From: Streptomyces sp. HUAS 15-9
GTDB lineage: Bacteria > Actinomycetota > Actinomycetes > Streptomycetales > Streptomycetaceae
Reading direction: 5' to 3'
NCBI RefSeq assembly: GCF_025642155.1
Contig: NZ_CP106798.1
Span: forward strand, 992,001 to 1,056,000
DNA: 64,000 bases
In this document: piece after piece, positions 24,556 through 35,543 of the stretch
How the letters are laid out: each line of letters opens with the position of its first letter
How positions within the stretch are numbered: the first letter of the stretch is position 1
Translations under genes and position numbers: made by a program
The notes under the pieces: model-generated
Told to the model about the DNA's origin: nothing
The model's database searches: none
Seen by the model: the letters and a program-made list of their open reading frames with translations, nothing else

Positions 24556-25107
24556 ATGCGCACTAATCGTCTTCTCCTCCGCTCCGGCCTGACCCTGGCG
24601 GCCGCCGCCGCCCTTCCGACTGCGCTCGCCGGGCCGTCCGCCGCGGCCTCGGGGATCTCCGTGAGCACCATCGGATCCACCGTGTCGGTCGTCACCAGCG
24701 CCTGCACCCAGATCAACGGCAGCTGGGGCAACGCGTCCCTGCTCGGCAGCAATCAAGCGAACTTCGCGCAGGGCCGCCAGGCGGCCCTCGCGGGCACGAC
24801 CGTCAGCCAGTCGGCCGCCTGGTCGGGCATCGCCCCCGGGACGTACACCGTCGTGGTCGTCTGCTCGAACGGCGGCACCGCGGGCACGCAGTCCATCGTC
24901 GTCTCCTCCGCCAACGCCCCGACCACCTCGTCGACCGCCAAGACGTCCTCGACCTCCGCCCCGACCCGCGGTGTCGCGGGCGGACTCGGCGGCGCGGCCC
25001 GCGACTACGGCCCGATCGCCATCGGTGTGGGCGCGGCCCTCGTGGGCGGCGGCGTCATCGCCACGGGCTGGTACCTGCGCCGCCGCTCGAAGCCGTACCG
25101 GCTCTGA
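24556..25107 (+). CDS. Secreted, C-terminally membrane-anchored surface protein
   Basis: The 183-residue protein has a signal peptide (RSGLTLAAAAALPTALAGPSAAA) and a Ser/Thr/Gly-rich extracellular domain with two cysteines (TSACTQ, VVCSNG). A Thr/Ser linker (TTSSTAKTSSTSAPT) leads to one C-terminal helix (IAIGVGAALVGGGVIATGWYL) and a short basic tail. This is a common Streptomyces surface-protein layout; there is no LPXTG motif. Function unknown. Confidence 0.75.
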   Translation: MRTNRLLLRSGLTLAAAAALPTALAGPSAAASGISVSTIGSTVSVVTSACTQINGSWGNASLLGSNQANFAQGRQAALAGTTVSQSAAWSGIAPGTYTVVVVCSNGGTAGTQSIVVSSANAPTTSSTAKTSSTSAPTRGVAGGLGGAARDYGPIAIGVGAALVGGGVIATGWYLRRRSKPYRL

Positions 25108-25155
25108 CCGCGGGGGCCGGCGGGCGGCGGGAGCAGTGGTGCGGACCCTGTTCGC

Positions 25156-25731
25156 CTACTCGGCGACCCCGTCGCCCGGCCGTTCCCCGGCCGCGTCCGA
25201 GAGCTCGTCGAACTCCTTCAGCGCGTGGGTGAGCCACTGCGTCCAGAAGGTCTCCAGGTCGATGCCCGCCCGCAGGACCAGATGGCGCAGCCGGTCCTGC
25301 GGGGTGTCGCGGCCGGGCGGGAAGTCGCGTCGTTCGATCTCCTCGTACTCGGCCAACTGGCGCCGGTGCAGGTCGAGATGGCGGCGCAGATCGGTTCCGA
25401 GGCCGGCCGTGCCGACGACCGCCGACGCACGCAGCCGCAGCAGCAGGACGTCGCGCTGCGGCTTGGGGTCCTGGGACGCGGCGGTCCAGCGGGCCAGTTC
25501 GGCGCGGCCCGCGGGCAGGACCTCGTAGCGCTTCTTCTGCCCACGGGCCGGCTGCTCGGCCGGCAGGGTGCGGATGTACCCCTCGGCCTCCAGCTTCCCC
25601 AGCTCGCGATAGATCTGCTGATGCGTCGCCGACCAGAAGTAGCCGATCGACCGGTCGAACCGGCGCGTCAGCTCCAGCCCCGACGACGGCTTCTCAAGCA
25701 GGGCGGTGAGGATCGCGTGCGGGAGTGACAT
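25156..25731 (-). CDS. PadR-family transcriptional regulator
   Basis: The 191-residue protein begins MSLPHAILTALLEKPSSGLELTRRFDRSIGYFWSATHQQIYRELGKLEAEGYI, the PadR winged helix with the YFW...QIY signature. A C-terminal dimerisation domain follows (LRRHLDLHRRQLAEYEEIE). PadR proteins repress nearby genes and respond to small aromatic or lipophilic ligands. Its target is not obvious; the adjacent MITE now separates it from fadH. It is convergent with the surface protein gene. Confidence 0.88.
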   Translation of the reverse strand: MSLPHAILTALLEKPSSGLELTRRFDRSIGYFWSATHQQIYRELGKLEAEGYIRTLPAEQPARGQKKRYEVLPAGRAELARWTAASQDPKPQRDVLLLRLRASAVVGTAGLGTDLRRHLDLHRRQLAEYEEIERRDFPPGRDTPQDRLRHLVLRAGIDLETFWTQWLTHALKEFDELSDAAGERPGDGVAE

Positions 25732-25772
25732 GACCTCATCCTAGGGATGCGCGGATGTGCCGCACGGGTCCC

Positions 25773-25978
25773 TAGGTCCTGTCGTCAAACTCCCGTCGTC
25801 CGCCCGGAGGGCGGGCCCTGCGGCGTCAGGTGCGTGCTCTCGGCGTACCGGGCCTCGGCCCTCGTACTGGATGTACTTGGGTCGGGGCCCGGTGCGGCGA
25901 GTGGGGGTCGCCCCTGCTCGAAGAGCTTGGGGGAGCGTGCATGGCGTCGCGGGGCAGGGGGGAGTTTGACGACAGGGC

Positions 25979-25981
<3 letters not shown>
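25773..25981. mobile_element. MITE, 209 bp, with 22-bp terminal inverted repeats
   Basis: The ends at 25773-25794 and 25960-25981 are inverted repeats matching in 21 of 22 positions (outer part TAGG[T/C]CCTGTCGTCAAAC). The interior has no gene. A TA flank on both sides fits an IS630/IS5-type target. The right end supplies the TAG stop of fadH, so the element inserted into that stop codon without lengthening the protein. The ends differ from those of the element at 31927. Confidence 0.85.
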
Positions 25982-28066
<2,085 letters not shown>

Positions 28067-28128
28067 TAAGCGGAGGGAGGTGAGCCCGGCCACTTCGCAC
28101 CCGCGGGCGCGGTGCGGCCGGGCCCGGG

Positions 28129-28497
28129 TCACCTGCTGGCGAGCAGGACGTGCAGCTCCTTCTCCTGGTCGCCCGAGGCGGAGGACAGGTTGCTCACCGT
28201 GAAGAGGGAGTCGAGGGTCATACGGAGCCGGTCGATCGCCCAGTAGCCGCCATGCGCGTCGGCCTCGACGGTCGACGAGAGCCGCGCGGGAATCGTGCAC
28301 TCGTGCGCGTCCGTGACCTCGAACGTGCCGAGCCACACCATCGGACGCGTCTCGTGGAGCTGCTGCGGCACATCCTCGGCGCACCGGTCGGACTCGAAGC
28401 ACGTGCACAGCGCGTCGAACACGATCCGGGCGTCCTCCTTGCTGCATCCGCTGATCTCGACGGAGACGGACTCGTCGTGCGTTCGCTCAGGGGCCAT
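28129..28497 (-). CDS. Conserved small protein of unknown function
   Basis: A 122-residue soluble protein starts MAPERTHDESVSVEISGCSKEDARIVFDALCTCFESDR after a GAGGAGCGATCACG ribosome site at the ATG 28497. The start resembles Streptomyces proteins in which a short beta-alpha module (SKEDARxVFDAL) precedes a WLGTFEV strand. Cys residues are scattered without a metal motif. No family name is known to me. It lies downstream of fadH's promoter region and upstream of nothing on its strand; the next gene is divergent. Confidence 0.65.
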   Translation of the reverse strand: MAPERTHDESVSVEISGCSKEDARIVFDALCTCFESDRCAEDVPQQLHETRPMVWLGTFEVTDAHECTIPARLSSTVEADAHGGYWAIDRLRMTLDSLFTVSNLSSASGDQEKELHVLLASR

Positions 28498-28922
28498 CGT
28501 GATCGCTCCTCTCATGGCGACGGCGCGATACCGCGGGTTCCCCGCGAACCGCGCCACACCCCAAGAGAACCACCACTTTCCGGGCGCGCACCACCCGTCG
28601 CGGCACTCCGCGGCCTGCGGGAGGGTCGGCGTGGTCGGAGCCGGCCTCGCTCGGCCGACAGGCCGGCGACACTTGCTGGTCATGCACAGACCAACAGCGG
28701 AACGGTGGGTGAACAGGCCCGACGTGCCCGCCGTACGTCGTGGCACAGGTCATACGCCCGCCTGGCCCCGTCCTCGTGGCTTCTCCGGACGCCCGCCGTC
28801 GTGTTGAGGGATGGTGGAGACAGTCGTCGGCGGCGTCGGAGATTCGGTGTGAGCGCGGTAGAACAAAGGGAGTCGGCACAGGGGGCGGCGTGCCGTGCGA
28901 TCCGTCGAAGGCGGTGCGTGGA
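28498..28922. other. Intergenic region, no gene recognised
   Basis: This 425-nt divergent region separates the small protein gene (-) from the second SpoIIE-type gene (+). Frames are open on both strands but show no domain, and no strong palindrome or repeat was found. It presumably holds both promoters. Confidence 0.5.
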
Positions 28923-30989
28923 ATGAGTGCAGCCGAGGCTCCGGTGGCCCAGGGCGGCGGACCGGTGCGGCCGAGCGGCCTGCTCGACGTGCTGGGGGTG
29001 GCCTCGGTGGTGCTGGACGCCGAGGGTCGCATCGTGCTGTGGAGCCCCCAGGCGGAGGAGCTGTTCGGCTACTCGGCCCAGGAGGCGCTCGGCGAGTACG
29101 CCGCGCGGCTGATGGTGCACGAGCAGCACATCCAGCTGGTCGGCCAGCTGTTCGCCGACGTGATGAGCACCGGGCAGAGCTGGGCCGGCGCCTTCCCCGT
29201 CCGGATCAAGGACGGCGGCACCCGGCTGGTGGAGTTCCGCAACATGCGCCTGCTGGACGACCAGGGCGATGTGTACGCGCTGGGTCTCGCGGCCGACCGC
29301 TCGACGGTGCGCCGCCTCGAACAGGACGTGGCGCTGTCCGAGCGGATCGTGAACCAGTCGCCGATCGGACTGGCCGTACTGGACACCGAGCTGCGGTACG
29401 TCTCGGTCAACCCGGCCATGGCCAAGATCAACGGAGTTCCCGCCGGGGACCACGTCGGACGGACGGTCCCCGAGGTGCTGCCGCTGGCGGACGCCGGCGC
29501 CCTGGAAAGGGCGGCCCGCCGGGTCCTGGAGACGGGAGAACCGCTCGTCGACAGGACCACCGTCGGCCGGACCCCGGCGGATCCGGACGAGGACCACACC
29601 TGGTCCGTCTCGCTGTACCGGCTGGAGGACGCCATGGGGACGATCCTCGGCGTCGCGGCCTCCATAGTGGACATCACCGAGCAGCACCGGGCCGGGGTCG
29701 AGGCCGAGACCGCGCGACGCCGCCTCGCCGTCATCGCCGACGCCTCCGCCCGGATCGGCACCACCCTGGAGCTGGACCGCACGGCCCGCGAACTGGCCGA
29801 CGTCGCCGTGCCCGAACTCGCCGACGTGGCAGCCGTCGATCTGCTCGACGCGGTGGTCGAGGGCCGCCGCAGCACGCTCGGCCCCTTCGAGCCCGCGGTG
29901 ATCCGCGCCCTCGCCGTACGGGCGGAGGACGGCGAGGACGCCCTCCAGGCCGCCGACCCGCCCGGGCAGCTCGTCCGGTACGCTCCCGACCGCCTGATCA
30001 CCGAGTGCGTACGGACCGGCCGCCCGGTGGTGGTACCCCAGGTGAAGGACGAGCACCTGCCCCGCATCGCCCGCTCCCCCGAGGCGGCCGTGCTGCTGGG
30101 CCGGGCAGGCGTCCACTCCTATCTGGCCGTCCCGCTGATCGCGCGCGGCGAGGTGCTCGGCGCCCTCGACCTCAAGCGCACCCGCAATCCGGCGCCCTTC
30201 GGCGAGGACGACCTGGTGCTCGCCCGCGAGCTGGCGGCCCGCGCGGCCGTGCAGATCGACAACGCGCGCTGGTACCAGAACGCCCGCAACACCGCGCTCA
30301 CCCTGCAGCGCAGCCTGCTGCCCGGCCATCCGCCGGTGACGACAGGTCTGGAGGTCGCCTCGCGCTACCAGCCCGCGGGTGCCACCACCGAGGTCGGCGG
30401 TGACTGGTTCGACGTCATCGAGCTGGAGGGCGGCAGGACGGCGCTGGTCGTGGGCGATGTGATGGGCAGCGGTATCAACGCGGCCGCCACCATGGGCCGG
30501 CTGCGCACCGCGACCACCACCCTGGCCTCGCTCGGCCTCGATCCCGCGGTGCTCCTGGAACATCTCGACAAGATCGCCTCGGGCCTGGACCACTCCATCG
30601 CGACCTGTGTGTACGCCGTCCACGACCCCCGGCTGCGCCAGTGCCGCATCGCCAACGCGGGGCATCTGCCCCCGGCCCGGGTCCGTGTCGGCCACCCGCC
30701 CGAGCTGCTCGACCTGCCCACGGGCGTGCCCCTCGGGGTGGGCGGGGTCCCGTTCTCCTCCACCACGGTGGACTTCGCCCCCGGTGACGAACTCGTGTTC
30801 TACACGGACGGGCTGGTCGAGACACGCAGCCACTCGCTCGACGAACGCCTCGGCTTTCTCCTCACCCTCCTCGACGCCCCGACCCGGCCCCTGGAGGAGA
30901 CCTGCGACCTTCTGCTGCGCACCCTGCACCACCCCGACAACCACGACGACGTGGCACTCCTGATCGCGCGGGCGCAGGAACTGCCCTGA
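28923..30989 (+). CDS. PAS-PAS-GAF-SpoIIE protein phosphatase
   Basis: The 688-residue protein has two PAS domains (about 18-125 and 140-265: ASVVLDAEGRIVLWSPQAEELFGYS, IGLAVLDTELRYVSVNPAMAKING), a GAF domain (about 275-460) and a SpoIIE/PP2C domain (GGDWFDVIELEGGRTALVVGDVMGSG, FYTDGLVETRS, HHPDNHDDVALLI). It lacks the C-terminal HATPase found in the 17.6-kb protein. It should dephosphorylate an anti-sigma-factor antagonist in response to a small ligand or redox state. The start is ATG 28923; the ribosome site is weak, and the frame stays open about 180 nt further upstream. Confidence 0.85.
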   Translation: MSAAEAPVAQGGGPVRPSGLLDVLGVASVVLDAEGRIVLWSPQAEELFGYSAQEALGEYAARLMVHEQHIQLVGQLFADVMSTGQSWAGAFPVRIKDGGTRLVEFRNMRLLDDQGDVYALGLAADRSTVRRLEQDVALSERIVNQSPIGLAVLDTELRYVSVNPAMAKINGVPAGDHVGRTVPEVLPLADAGALERAARRVLETGEPLVDRTTVGRTPADPDEDHTWSVSLYRLEDAMGTILGVAASIVDITEQHRAGVEAETARRRLAVIADASARIGTTLELDRTARELADVAVPELADVAAVDLLDAVVEGRRSTLGPFEPAVIRALAVRAEDGEDALQAADPPGQLVRYAPDRLITECVRTGRPVVVPQVKDEHLPRIARSPEAAVLLGRAGVHSYLAVPLIARGEVLGALDLKRTRNPAPFGEDDLVLARELAARAAVQIDNARWYQNARNTALTLQRSLLPGHPPVTTGLEVASRYQPAGATTEVGGDWFDVIELEGGRTALVVGDVMGSGINAAATMGRLRTATTTLASLGLDPAVLLEHLDKIASGLDHSIATCVYAVHDPRLRQCRIANAGHLPPARVRVGHPPELLDLPTGVPLGVGGVPFSSTTVDFAPGDELVFYTDGLVETRSHSLDERLGFLLTLLDAPTRPLEETCDLLLRTLHHPDNHDDVALLIARAQELP

Positions 30990-31118
30990 GCTGCGCGGGG
31001 ACCGGCCCGACCACCCGATTCACAGCTACTCGTTACCAGGTCCTTATCGGCGTCATCGGACAATCACAGGAAGGCATGCGCACGGAATGCCGCGTGTCAT
31101 GGCCGATGGGAGCGAGCA

Positions 31119-31898
31119 GTGACGCACGAACCGGACCACGGGCACCGCTCCGGCGACGGGCCCGCGGAGTCGATCCCGCCGATGCCCCCGCATCCGCCGC
31201 GGGCGGCCGGGCAATGGGAAGTGATCGCCGGACCGGGACAGGACCGTGAGCCGGGTCAGCCGCTGCGGGCACGGTGGCGCAGGCAGTCGGCCCGGGTCCG
31301 GGCGGTGACCGTGGCGGCGACGGTCGTGGCGCTGGCCCTCGGCGGCACCGTCGCCTACGCCGCCTCCTCGGGCGGGTCGGGCGCCGGCGTCGTACCCGCC
31401 GCCGACGGCTCCCCCTCCGGGTCACCGTCGCCTGACGGCCATGGACACGGCCCCGGCTTCGGCTGGTTCGGCCTCGGCGGGGGCGGCGTGCACGGCGAGG
31501 CGACGGTCAAGGACCGGGACACCGGGAAGTGGGTCGTACGGACCTGGCAGCGGGGCACGGTCGAGAAGGTGGACGGCGACCAGGTCACCGTGAAGAGCGA
31601 CGACGGCGCCCAGTGGACCTGGACGGTGGGCTCGGACGCCAAGGTGCGCCGCGAGGGCTCGTCCGGCAAGGGCGCCGACGCGCTCAAGAAGGGCGACAAG
31701 GCATTCCTGGCCGGCACGCGCTCCGACAACGGCACGAGGACCGCCGCGGTGGCCGTCGCGGGCACCTTCGACCGTGGTGGCCCTGGCGAGGGCCGACCCG
31801 ACGGCCGCTGGGGCTTCCCCGGCCACGGCGGTCCGCGGTGGGGCCACCCGGACCGCACCGCGTCACCGAGTCCGACAGGCAGCGGGGCGACGACCTGA
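31119..31898 (+). CDS. Membrane-anchored protein with Gly/His-rich segment (DUF5666-like domain)
   Basis: The 259-residue protein starts at GTG 31119 (THEPDHGHRSGDGPAES). A Pro-rich cytoplasmic stretch precedes one helix (VRAVTVAATVVALALGGTVAYAA), then comes an extracellular Gly-rich linker (HGHGPGFGWFGLGGGGVHG) and a small beta domain (GTVEKVDGDQVTVKSDDGAQWTWTVGSDAKVR). The beta domain resembles DUF5666-type modules. It ends in a second Gly/Arg/His-rich tail. Function unknown; the MITE at 31927 lies 28 nt beyond its stop. Confidence 0.72.
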   Translation: MTHEPDHGHRSGDGPAESIPPMPPHPPRAAGQWEVIAGPGQDREPGQPLRARWRRQSARVRAVTVAATVVALALGGTVAYAASSGGSGAGVVPAADGSPSGSPSPDGHGHGPGFGWFGLGGGGVHGEATVKDRDTGKWVVRTWQRGTVEKVDGDQVTVKSDDGAQWTWTVGSDAKVRREGSSGKGADALKKGDKAFLAGTRSDNGTRTAAVAVAGTFDRGGPGEGRPDGRWGFPGHGGPRWGHPDRTASPSPTGSGATT

Positions 31899-31926
31899 GC
31901 CGACACGGCTCGACCCGAGGTGGCGC

Positions 31927-32117
31927 CTAGGGGGTGTCGTTTGGATCAGGTCGGCCGTCACGAACGGTGCGGTCTGGCCGACCCCGAGCGGGGTCTGGTG
32001 CGTGCAGCTGCAAGGCGGAGGAGGGAGTCGACGCGGAGCGTCGGCGAGTGACGACAACGCCGCAGATGTGCGTGCCAGGGCCCGCGACGCCGGGATGATC
32101 CAAACGACACCCCCTAG
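31927..32117. mobile_element. MITE, 191 bp, with 22-bp perfect terminal inverted repeats
   Basis: Perfect 22-bp inverted ends at 31927-31948 and 32096-32117 start CTAGGGGGTGTCGTTTGG, a terminal sequence I recall from many Streptomyces genomes. There is no internal gene. The flanking CTAG fits an IS5/IS630-type target. As with the 25.8-kb element, the end supplies the TAG stop codon of a neighbouring gene, here the PrmC-like methylase. Confidence 0.9.
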
Positions 32118-32890
32118 GGCCGGACGCCGATCACCACGTTGGCGTACAGCTCCTCGGAAACCGCGAGGCGGGCGCTCAGCCCGGCCTGGGTGAACGCCTC
32201 GACGGCGCTCGGCGCCTGGCGTTCGCTCGTCTCCACCAGGACGCAGCCGCCGGGCGCGAGCCACTCCGGCGCCGCGGCGGCGACCCGGCGCAGGACGCCC
32301 AGGCCGTCGGCGCCGCCGTCGAGAGCGACGAGGGGTTCGTGGTCGCGGGCCTCCGCCGGCAGAAGGTCCACCTCGTCGGTGGGGACGTACGGCACGTTCG
32401 CCGCGAGGATGCCGACCCGGCCGCGCAGGTCGTCGGGCAGCGCGTCGAACAGATCGCCCGTATGGGCGTGACCGCCGAAGGGGGCGATGTTGCGGCGGGC
32501 GCAGCGCACGGCGGCCGGATCCACGTCGGCGGCGTGCAGTTCCACCCGGCCGAGCGCGGCGGCCAGGGCCGCGCCGACCGCGCCGGAGCCGCAGCACAGG
32601 TCCACGACGACGGACGCGTGCGGGGCCTGGGCGAGTGCCTGGTCGACCAGGAACTCGGTGCGACGGCGGGGGACGAAGACGCCCGGTTCCACCGAGACGC
32701 GCAGTCCGTGGAACTCGGCCCAGCCGAGGACGTGTTCGAGGGGCAGTCCGGCAACTCGCCGGTCGACCATCGCGGCGAGCTCGTCCGGCGTGCGGGCGGT
32801 GGCGAGGATCAGTTCCGCCTCGTCCTCGGCGAAGACACACCCGGCGGCGCGCAGCGCGGAGACGACGGTGGCAGGAGAATACGGGGGCAT
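32114..32890 (-). CDS. PrmC/HemK-like N5-glutamine methyltransferase
   Basis: The 258-residue protein has the PrmC layout: a short helical N-terminus (VAGLPLEHVLGWAEFHGLRVSVEPGVFVPRRRTEFLV), motif I VVDLCCGSGAVGAALA, and a catalytic NPPY-type loop reading AANVPYVP. The Asn-x-Pro-Tyr variant NVPY is common in this actinobacterial paralogue group. True PrmC methylates release factors; this branch may methylate another glutamine. The TAG stop lies inside the MITE end. The ATG at 32890 begins MPPYSPATVVSALRAAG. Confidence 0.85.
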   Translation of the reverse strand: MPPYSPATVVSALRAAGCVFAEDEAELILATARTPDELAAMVDRRVAGLPLEHVLGWAEFHGLRVSVEPGVFVPRRRTEFLVDQALAQAPHASVVVDLCCGSGAVGAALAAALGRVELHAADVDPAAVRCARRNIAPFGGHAHTGDLFDALPDDLRGRVGILAANVPYVPTDEVDLLPAEARDHEPLVALDGGADGLGVLRRVAAAAPEWLAPGGCVLVETSERQAPSAVEAFTQAGLSARLAVSEELYANVVIGVRP

Positions 32891-33069
32891 GAGAGCCGAG
32901 AGCCTTTCGGAGACCTGAGGCCGAAGGATGCTCTCGTGGTCACCTACTGCCGGTGACCCGCAATGCCTTGAAGAGAGAGCACCCGAGCTGACACAGCGGT
33001 AATGGGTCTCACCTCCTCGCGACTCATGGCCGGGACGGTCCGCGGCCGACCGCAACCCTACCCCAACGG

Positions 33070-34131
33070 TCAGACGCCGACGGTCTCTTCGATCTCCTCC
33101 TCGGCCTCGTGCTCGGCCAGGACGACCGCCCGCTGCGCGGCCACCGGCCCCGGCACGGCGAGCGCCGGCGCGGACGCCCTGGCCCGCTCGCAGGCCGCCG
33201 CGACCGCGGTCAGGGCGAGGCCGGCCAGCAGCCAGGCCGCCAGCGTGCCCACGGTGCGGCCCAGGCCGTCGCCGCCGAAGTACAGCAGGCCGCGGATGCC
33301 CTCCACGAACCCGGCGCCGTTCCAGAAGGCGTGCAGGGTGCCGAAGAAGCCGTTCTGCAGCTCGGGCCGGAACAAACCGCCGGAGCTGGTGAAGTTGAGC
33401 ATCACGAACAGCACCATCATGGTCAGCGTGGTCCACCGCTTCAGGAAGGTGTGCAGGCCGACGCCGATGAAGACGATGCCCGCGGAGTAGAGCCACGCCA
33501 TCCCCCACAGACCTGCGAGGTCGTGGTGGGCGAGACGGAACACGGGTCCGGCGAGCAGCGCGCCGATACCGCTGACGACGACGGACACGCCGAGCGCCAG
33601 CAGGGCCCGCACCCGCATGGGCAGCGCGGAGCCCGCGGCACCGAGCGCGGCGACCGAGGCGTACGAGCCGATGCTCAGCGCGATCAGCAGGAAGAACAGT
33701 CCCTGCCCGGTGGGGTCGTCGGCGACCGGCGCGGCCACGTCGGTGACCTTCAGCGGCGCGCCCTCCTTCGCGGCGAGAGGGGTGGAGACCTTCTCGGCCG
33801 CCGTGGCGTCCATGTCGGACGCGGCACTCGCGACCAGGAGCCGCGGCGCCTTCCCGCTCGGCACATAGGCGCCCGTGATGTCACGGGACTTGAGCAGATC
33901 GACGGCCCCGGTCCGGGTGGCGACGGTGCGGACGTCGAGCCTGTCCCCCGCGGCGTCCTTGACCGTCTGGGCGAACACCTTCACCTCGGGACCCGAGCCG
34001 ACCACGGCGACGGGCAGGTGGTGGGGTTCCGGGGTCACGAACGCCCCCATGTATGCCAGCCCCATACCCAGACACATCAGCAGGGGGGTGATCAGGTGGG
34101 TGAGCACATGGCGGAGCGCTGGTGACGTCAT
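33070..34131 (-). CDS. YhgE/Pip-like ABC-2 family membrane protein (DUF3533)
   Basis: The 353-residue protein has an N-terminal transmembrane helix, a large extracytoplasmic domain (about 40-140), then five more helices (about 145-165, 175-195, 205-225, 235-255, 300-320). This topology is typical of YhgE/Pip or DUF3533 proteins linked to drug or lipid export. It is divergent from a MarR regulator gene, with tandem operator sites between, the classic arrangement of a repressor-controlled efflux unit. The C-terminal tail is acidic (EHEAEEEIEETVGV). Confidence 0.78.
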   Translation of the reverse strand: MTSPALRHVLTHLITPLLMCLGMGLAYMGAFVTPEPHHLPVAVVGSGPEVKVFAQTVKDAAGDRLDVRTVATRTGAVDLLKSRDITGAYVPSGKAPRLLVASAASDMDATAAEKVSTPLAAKEGAPLKVTDVAAPVADDPTGQGLFFLLIALSIGSYASVAALGAAGSALPMRVRALLALGVSVVVSGIGALLAGPVFRLAHHDLAGLWGMAWLYSAGIVFIGVGLHTFLKRWTTLTMMVLFVMLNFTSSGGLFRPELQNGFFGTLHAFWNGAGFVEGIRGLLYFGGDGLGRTVGTLAAWLLAGLALTAVAAACERARASAPALAVPGPVAAQRAVVLAEHEAEEEIEETVGV

Positions 34132-34149
34132 CGGGGGCGACCTCCAGTA

Positions 34150-34190
34150 GTTGGCTTATACAACCTTCTCTGCAAGTTGTACTATACAAC
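34150..34190. promoter_or_regulatory. Tandem MarR-type operators
   Basis: GTTGTACTATACAAC (34176-34190) is a 15-bp palindrome; GTTGGCTTATACAAC (34150-34164) is a weaker copy 26 bp away. They lie between the divergent membrane protein and MarR genes and overlap both likely promoters, so the MarR product is the natural ligand. Confidence 0.68.
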
Positions 34191-34210
34191 CAGAATGAGG
34201 AGGTATTCCC

Positions 34211-34654
34211 GTGACAGCAGCGGAGACGGCCGTCGAGACCATCCAGCGCGAGATGACGATCTTCGCCCGCCGGGCCCGCGCCTCGGCGGGACGCATGCAC
34301 CCGGAGCTGTCGCTGGTGTCGTACACCCTGCTCGGGCACCTGGAGGAGAGCGGCGGCTGCCGGGCCACCGACCTGGCCGCGCACTACGCCCTGGACAAGT
34401 CCACGGTCAGCCGCCAGGTGGCCGCGCTGGAGCGGGCCGGACTGATCGAGCGCCGTACGGACCCGGAGGACCACCGCGTCCAGGTGCTGCATCTGACGGA
34501 GGCCGGCGAGGAGATCCTCGCCCAGGTCACCCGGAGCCGCCGGACCGCCTTCCGGGAGCGGCTCGCGCACTGGCCCGAGGAGGACCTGATCCGGTTCGCC
34601 AGGTATCTGGAGCGGTACAACGCGGGGCCGACACCGGCCGCCGACCCCGACTGA
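34211..34654 (+). CDS. MarR-family transcriptional regulator
   Basis: The 147-residue protein starts with GTG 34211 after GAGGAGG. It has the MarR winged helix: LVSYTLLGHLEESGGCRATDLAAHYALDKSTVSRQVAALERAGLIERRTDPEDHRVQVLHLTEAGEEIL. The DKSTVSRQVAALE recognition helix and the wing DPEDHRV are typical. It should repress its own gene and the divergent YhgE-like gene through the two operators at 34150-34190. Confidence 0.92.
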   Translation: MTAAETAVETIQREMTIFARRARASAGRMHPELSLVSYTLLGHLEESGGCRATDLAAHYALDKSTVSRQVAALERAGLIERRTDPEDHRVQVLHLTEAGEEILAQVTRSRRTAFRERLAHWPEEDLIRFARYLERYNAGPTPAADPD

Positions 34655-34798
34655 GCGAAGCGTGTCCGCCAGCGGGTGTCGAGCGTCGCTGTGGACGGCC
34701 TTGTCACGCTCGGTCCCTCCGGCGAGGTGAGCCGACTGCGCCGAACGGGGTACCACACCGGTGTGGACGCTCGCATGGGTGGCTGCGAGGAGGTCGAC

Positions 34799-35386
34799 AT
34801 GCGAACCCGGGTTCGCGGCTGGCGCTGGCGGTACAACCCGCTGCGGCGCCGGTCGGACGTCGTGGAGGCGTGGACCGCGCTGACCGTCGCCGTACTGCTG
34901 CTGGTCGGCGCGCCCCTGGCCGGTGCGCTGGTGGGCCTGTGGGCGCATGACGGGGCCCGGACGGTGGCCGCGGCGCAGCGGGCCGAGCGGCATCGCGTCC
35001 GTGCCGAGGTGATCGGCGGCACGCCCCGGCAGCTCCCCTCGGTGAAGAGCGGCCGGGAGCACCCCTACCGGGCGACGGTGCGCTGGACGCAGCAGCCGGG
35101 GGCGGCGGCCCGCACGGCCGAGGCACGGGTCCCGGCGGGCACGCGCCAGGGTGACGTGGTGGACGTGTGGTTCGACCCCCGGGGGCGCGGTGTCGCCCCA
35201 CCGCCGAACGAGGTGGCGGTCTGGCAGCACACCGTCTCCGTCGGCGTGTGCGCGGCGGGCGGGGCGGCGGCCGTCACCCTCGTCGGCCACGGCGTCATAC
35301 GCCGGGTCTCGCTCCGCCACCGGATGTCCGAGTGGGAGCGGGAGTGGGCGCGCACGGGCCCGGAGTGGACGCGCTGGACGGCATGA
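34799..35386 (+). CDS. Rv1733c-family membrane protein (second copy)
   Basis: The 195-residue protein has the same plan as the one at 13272. The N-terminus is basic and Trp-rich (RTRVRGWRWRYNPLRRRSDVVEAW), and helices at about 22-45 and 140-160 flank an extracytoplasmic region with VRWTQQPG. It ends MSEWEREWARTGPEW. The ATG at 34799 has a near-ideal GAGGAGGT site. The two copies are well diverged. It lies beside the MarR gene but in a separate transcription unit. Function unknown. Confidence 0.82.
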   Translation: MRTRVRGWRWRYNPLRRRSDVVEAWTALTVAVLLLVGAPLAGALVGLWAHDGARTVAAAQRAERHRVRAEVIGGTPRQLPSVKSGREHPYRATVRWTQQPGAAARTAEARVPAGTRQGDVVDVWFDPRGRGVAPPPNEVAVWQHTVSVGVCAAGGAAAVTLVGHGVIRRVSLRHRMSEWEREWARTGPEWTRWTA

Positions 35387-35543
35387 GCCGGGCGGAGGAA
35401 CCGGGGCGTATGAGGCGTGACGCAGGAACCGGAGCGCAGGAACCGGGGGCTCGCCGACGCGGCCGACCCAGGCCTATCGACTCCCCCGACCGCCCACGTA
35501 CGGTGTGATCATCCGCAGGATCACTCCTCGAAGGCGGTTGCCG

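Noticed and set aside
28680..30944. 754-residue minus-strand frame
   Set aside because: It is antisense to the second SpoIIE-type gene and is compositionally biased.
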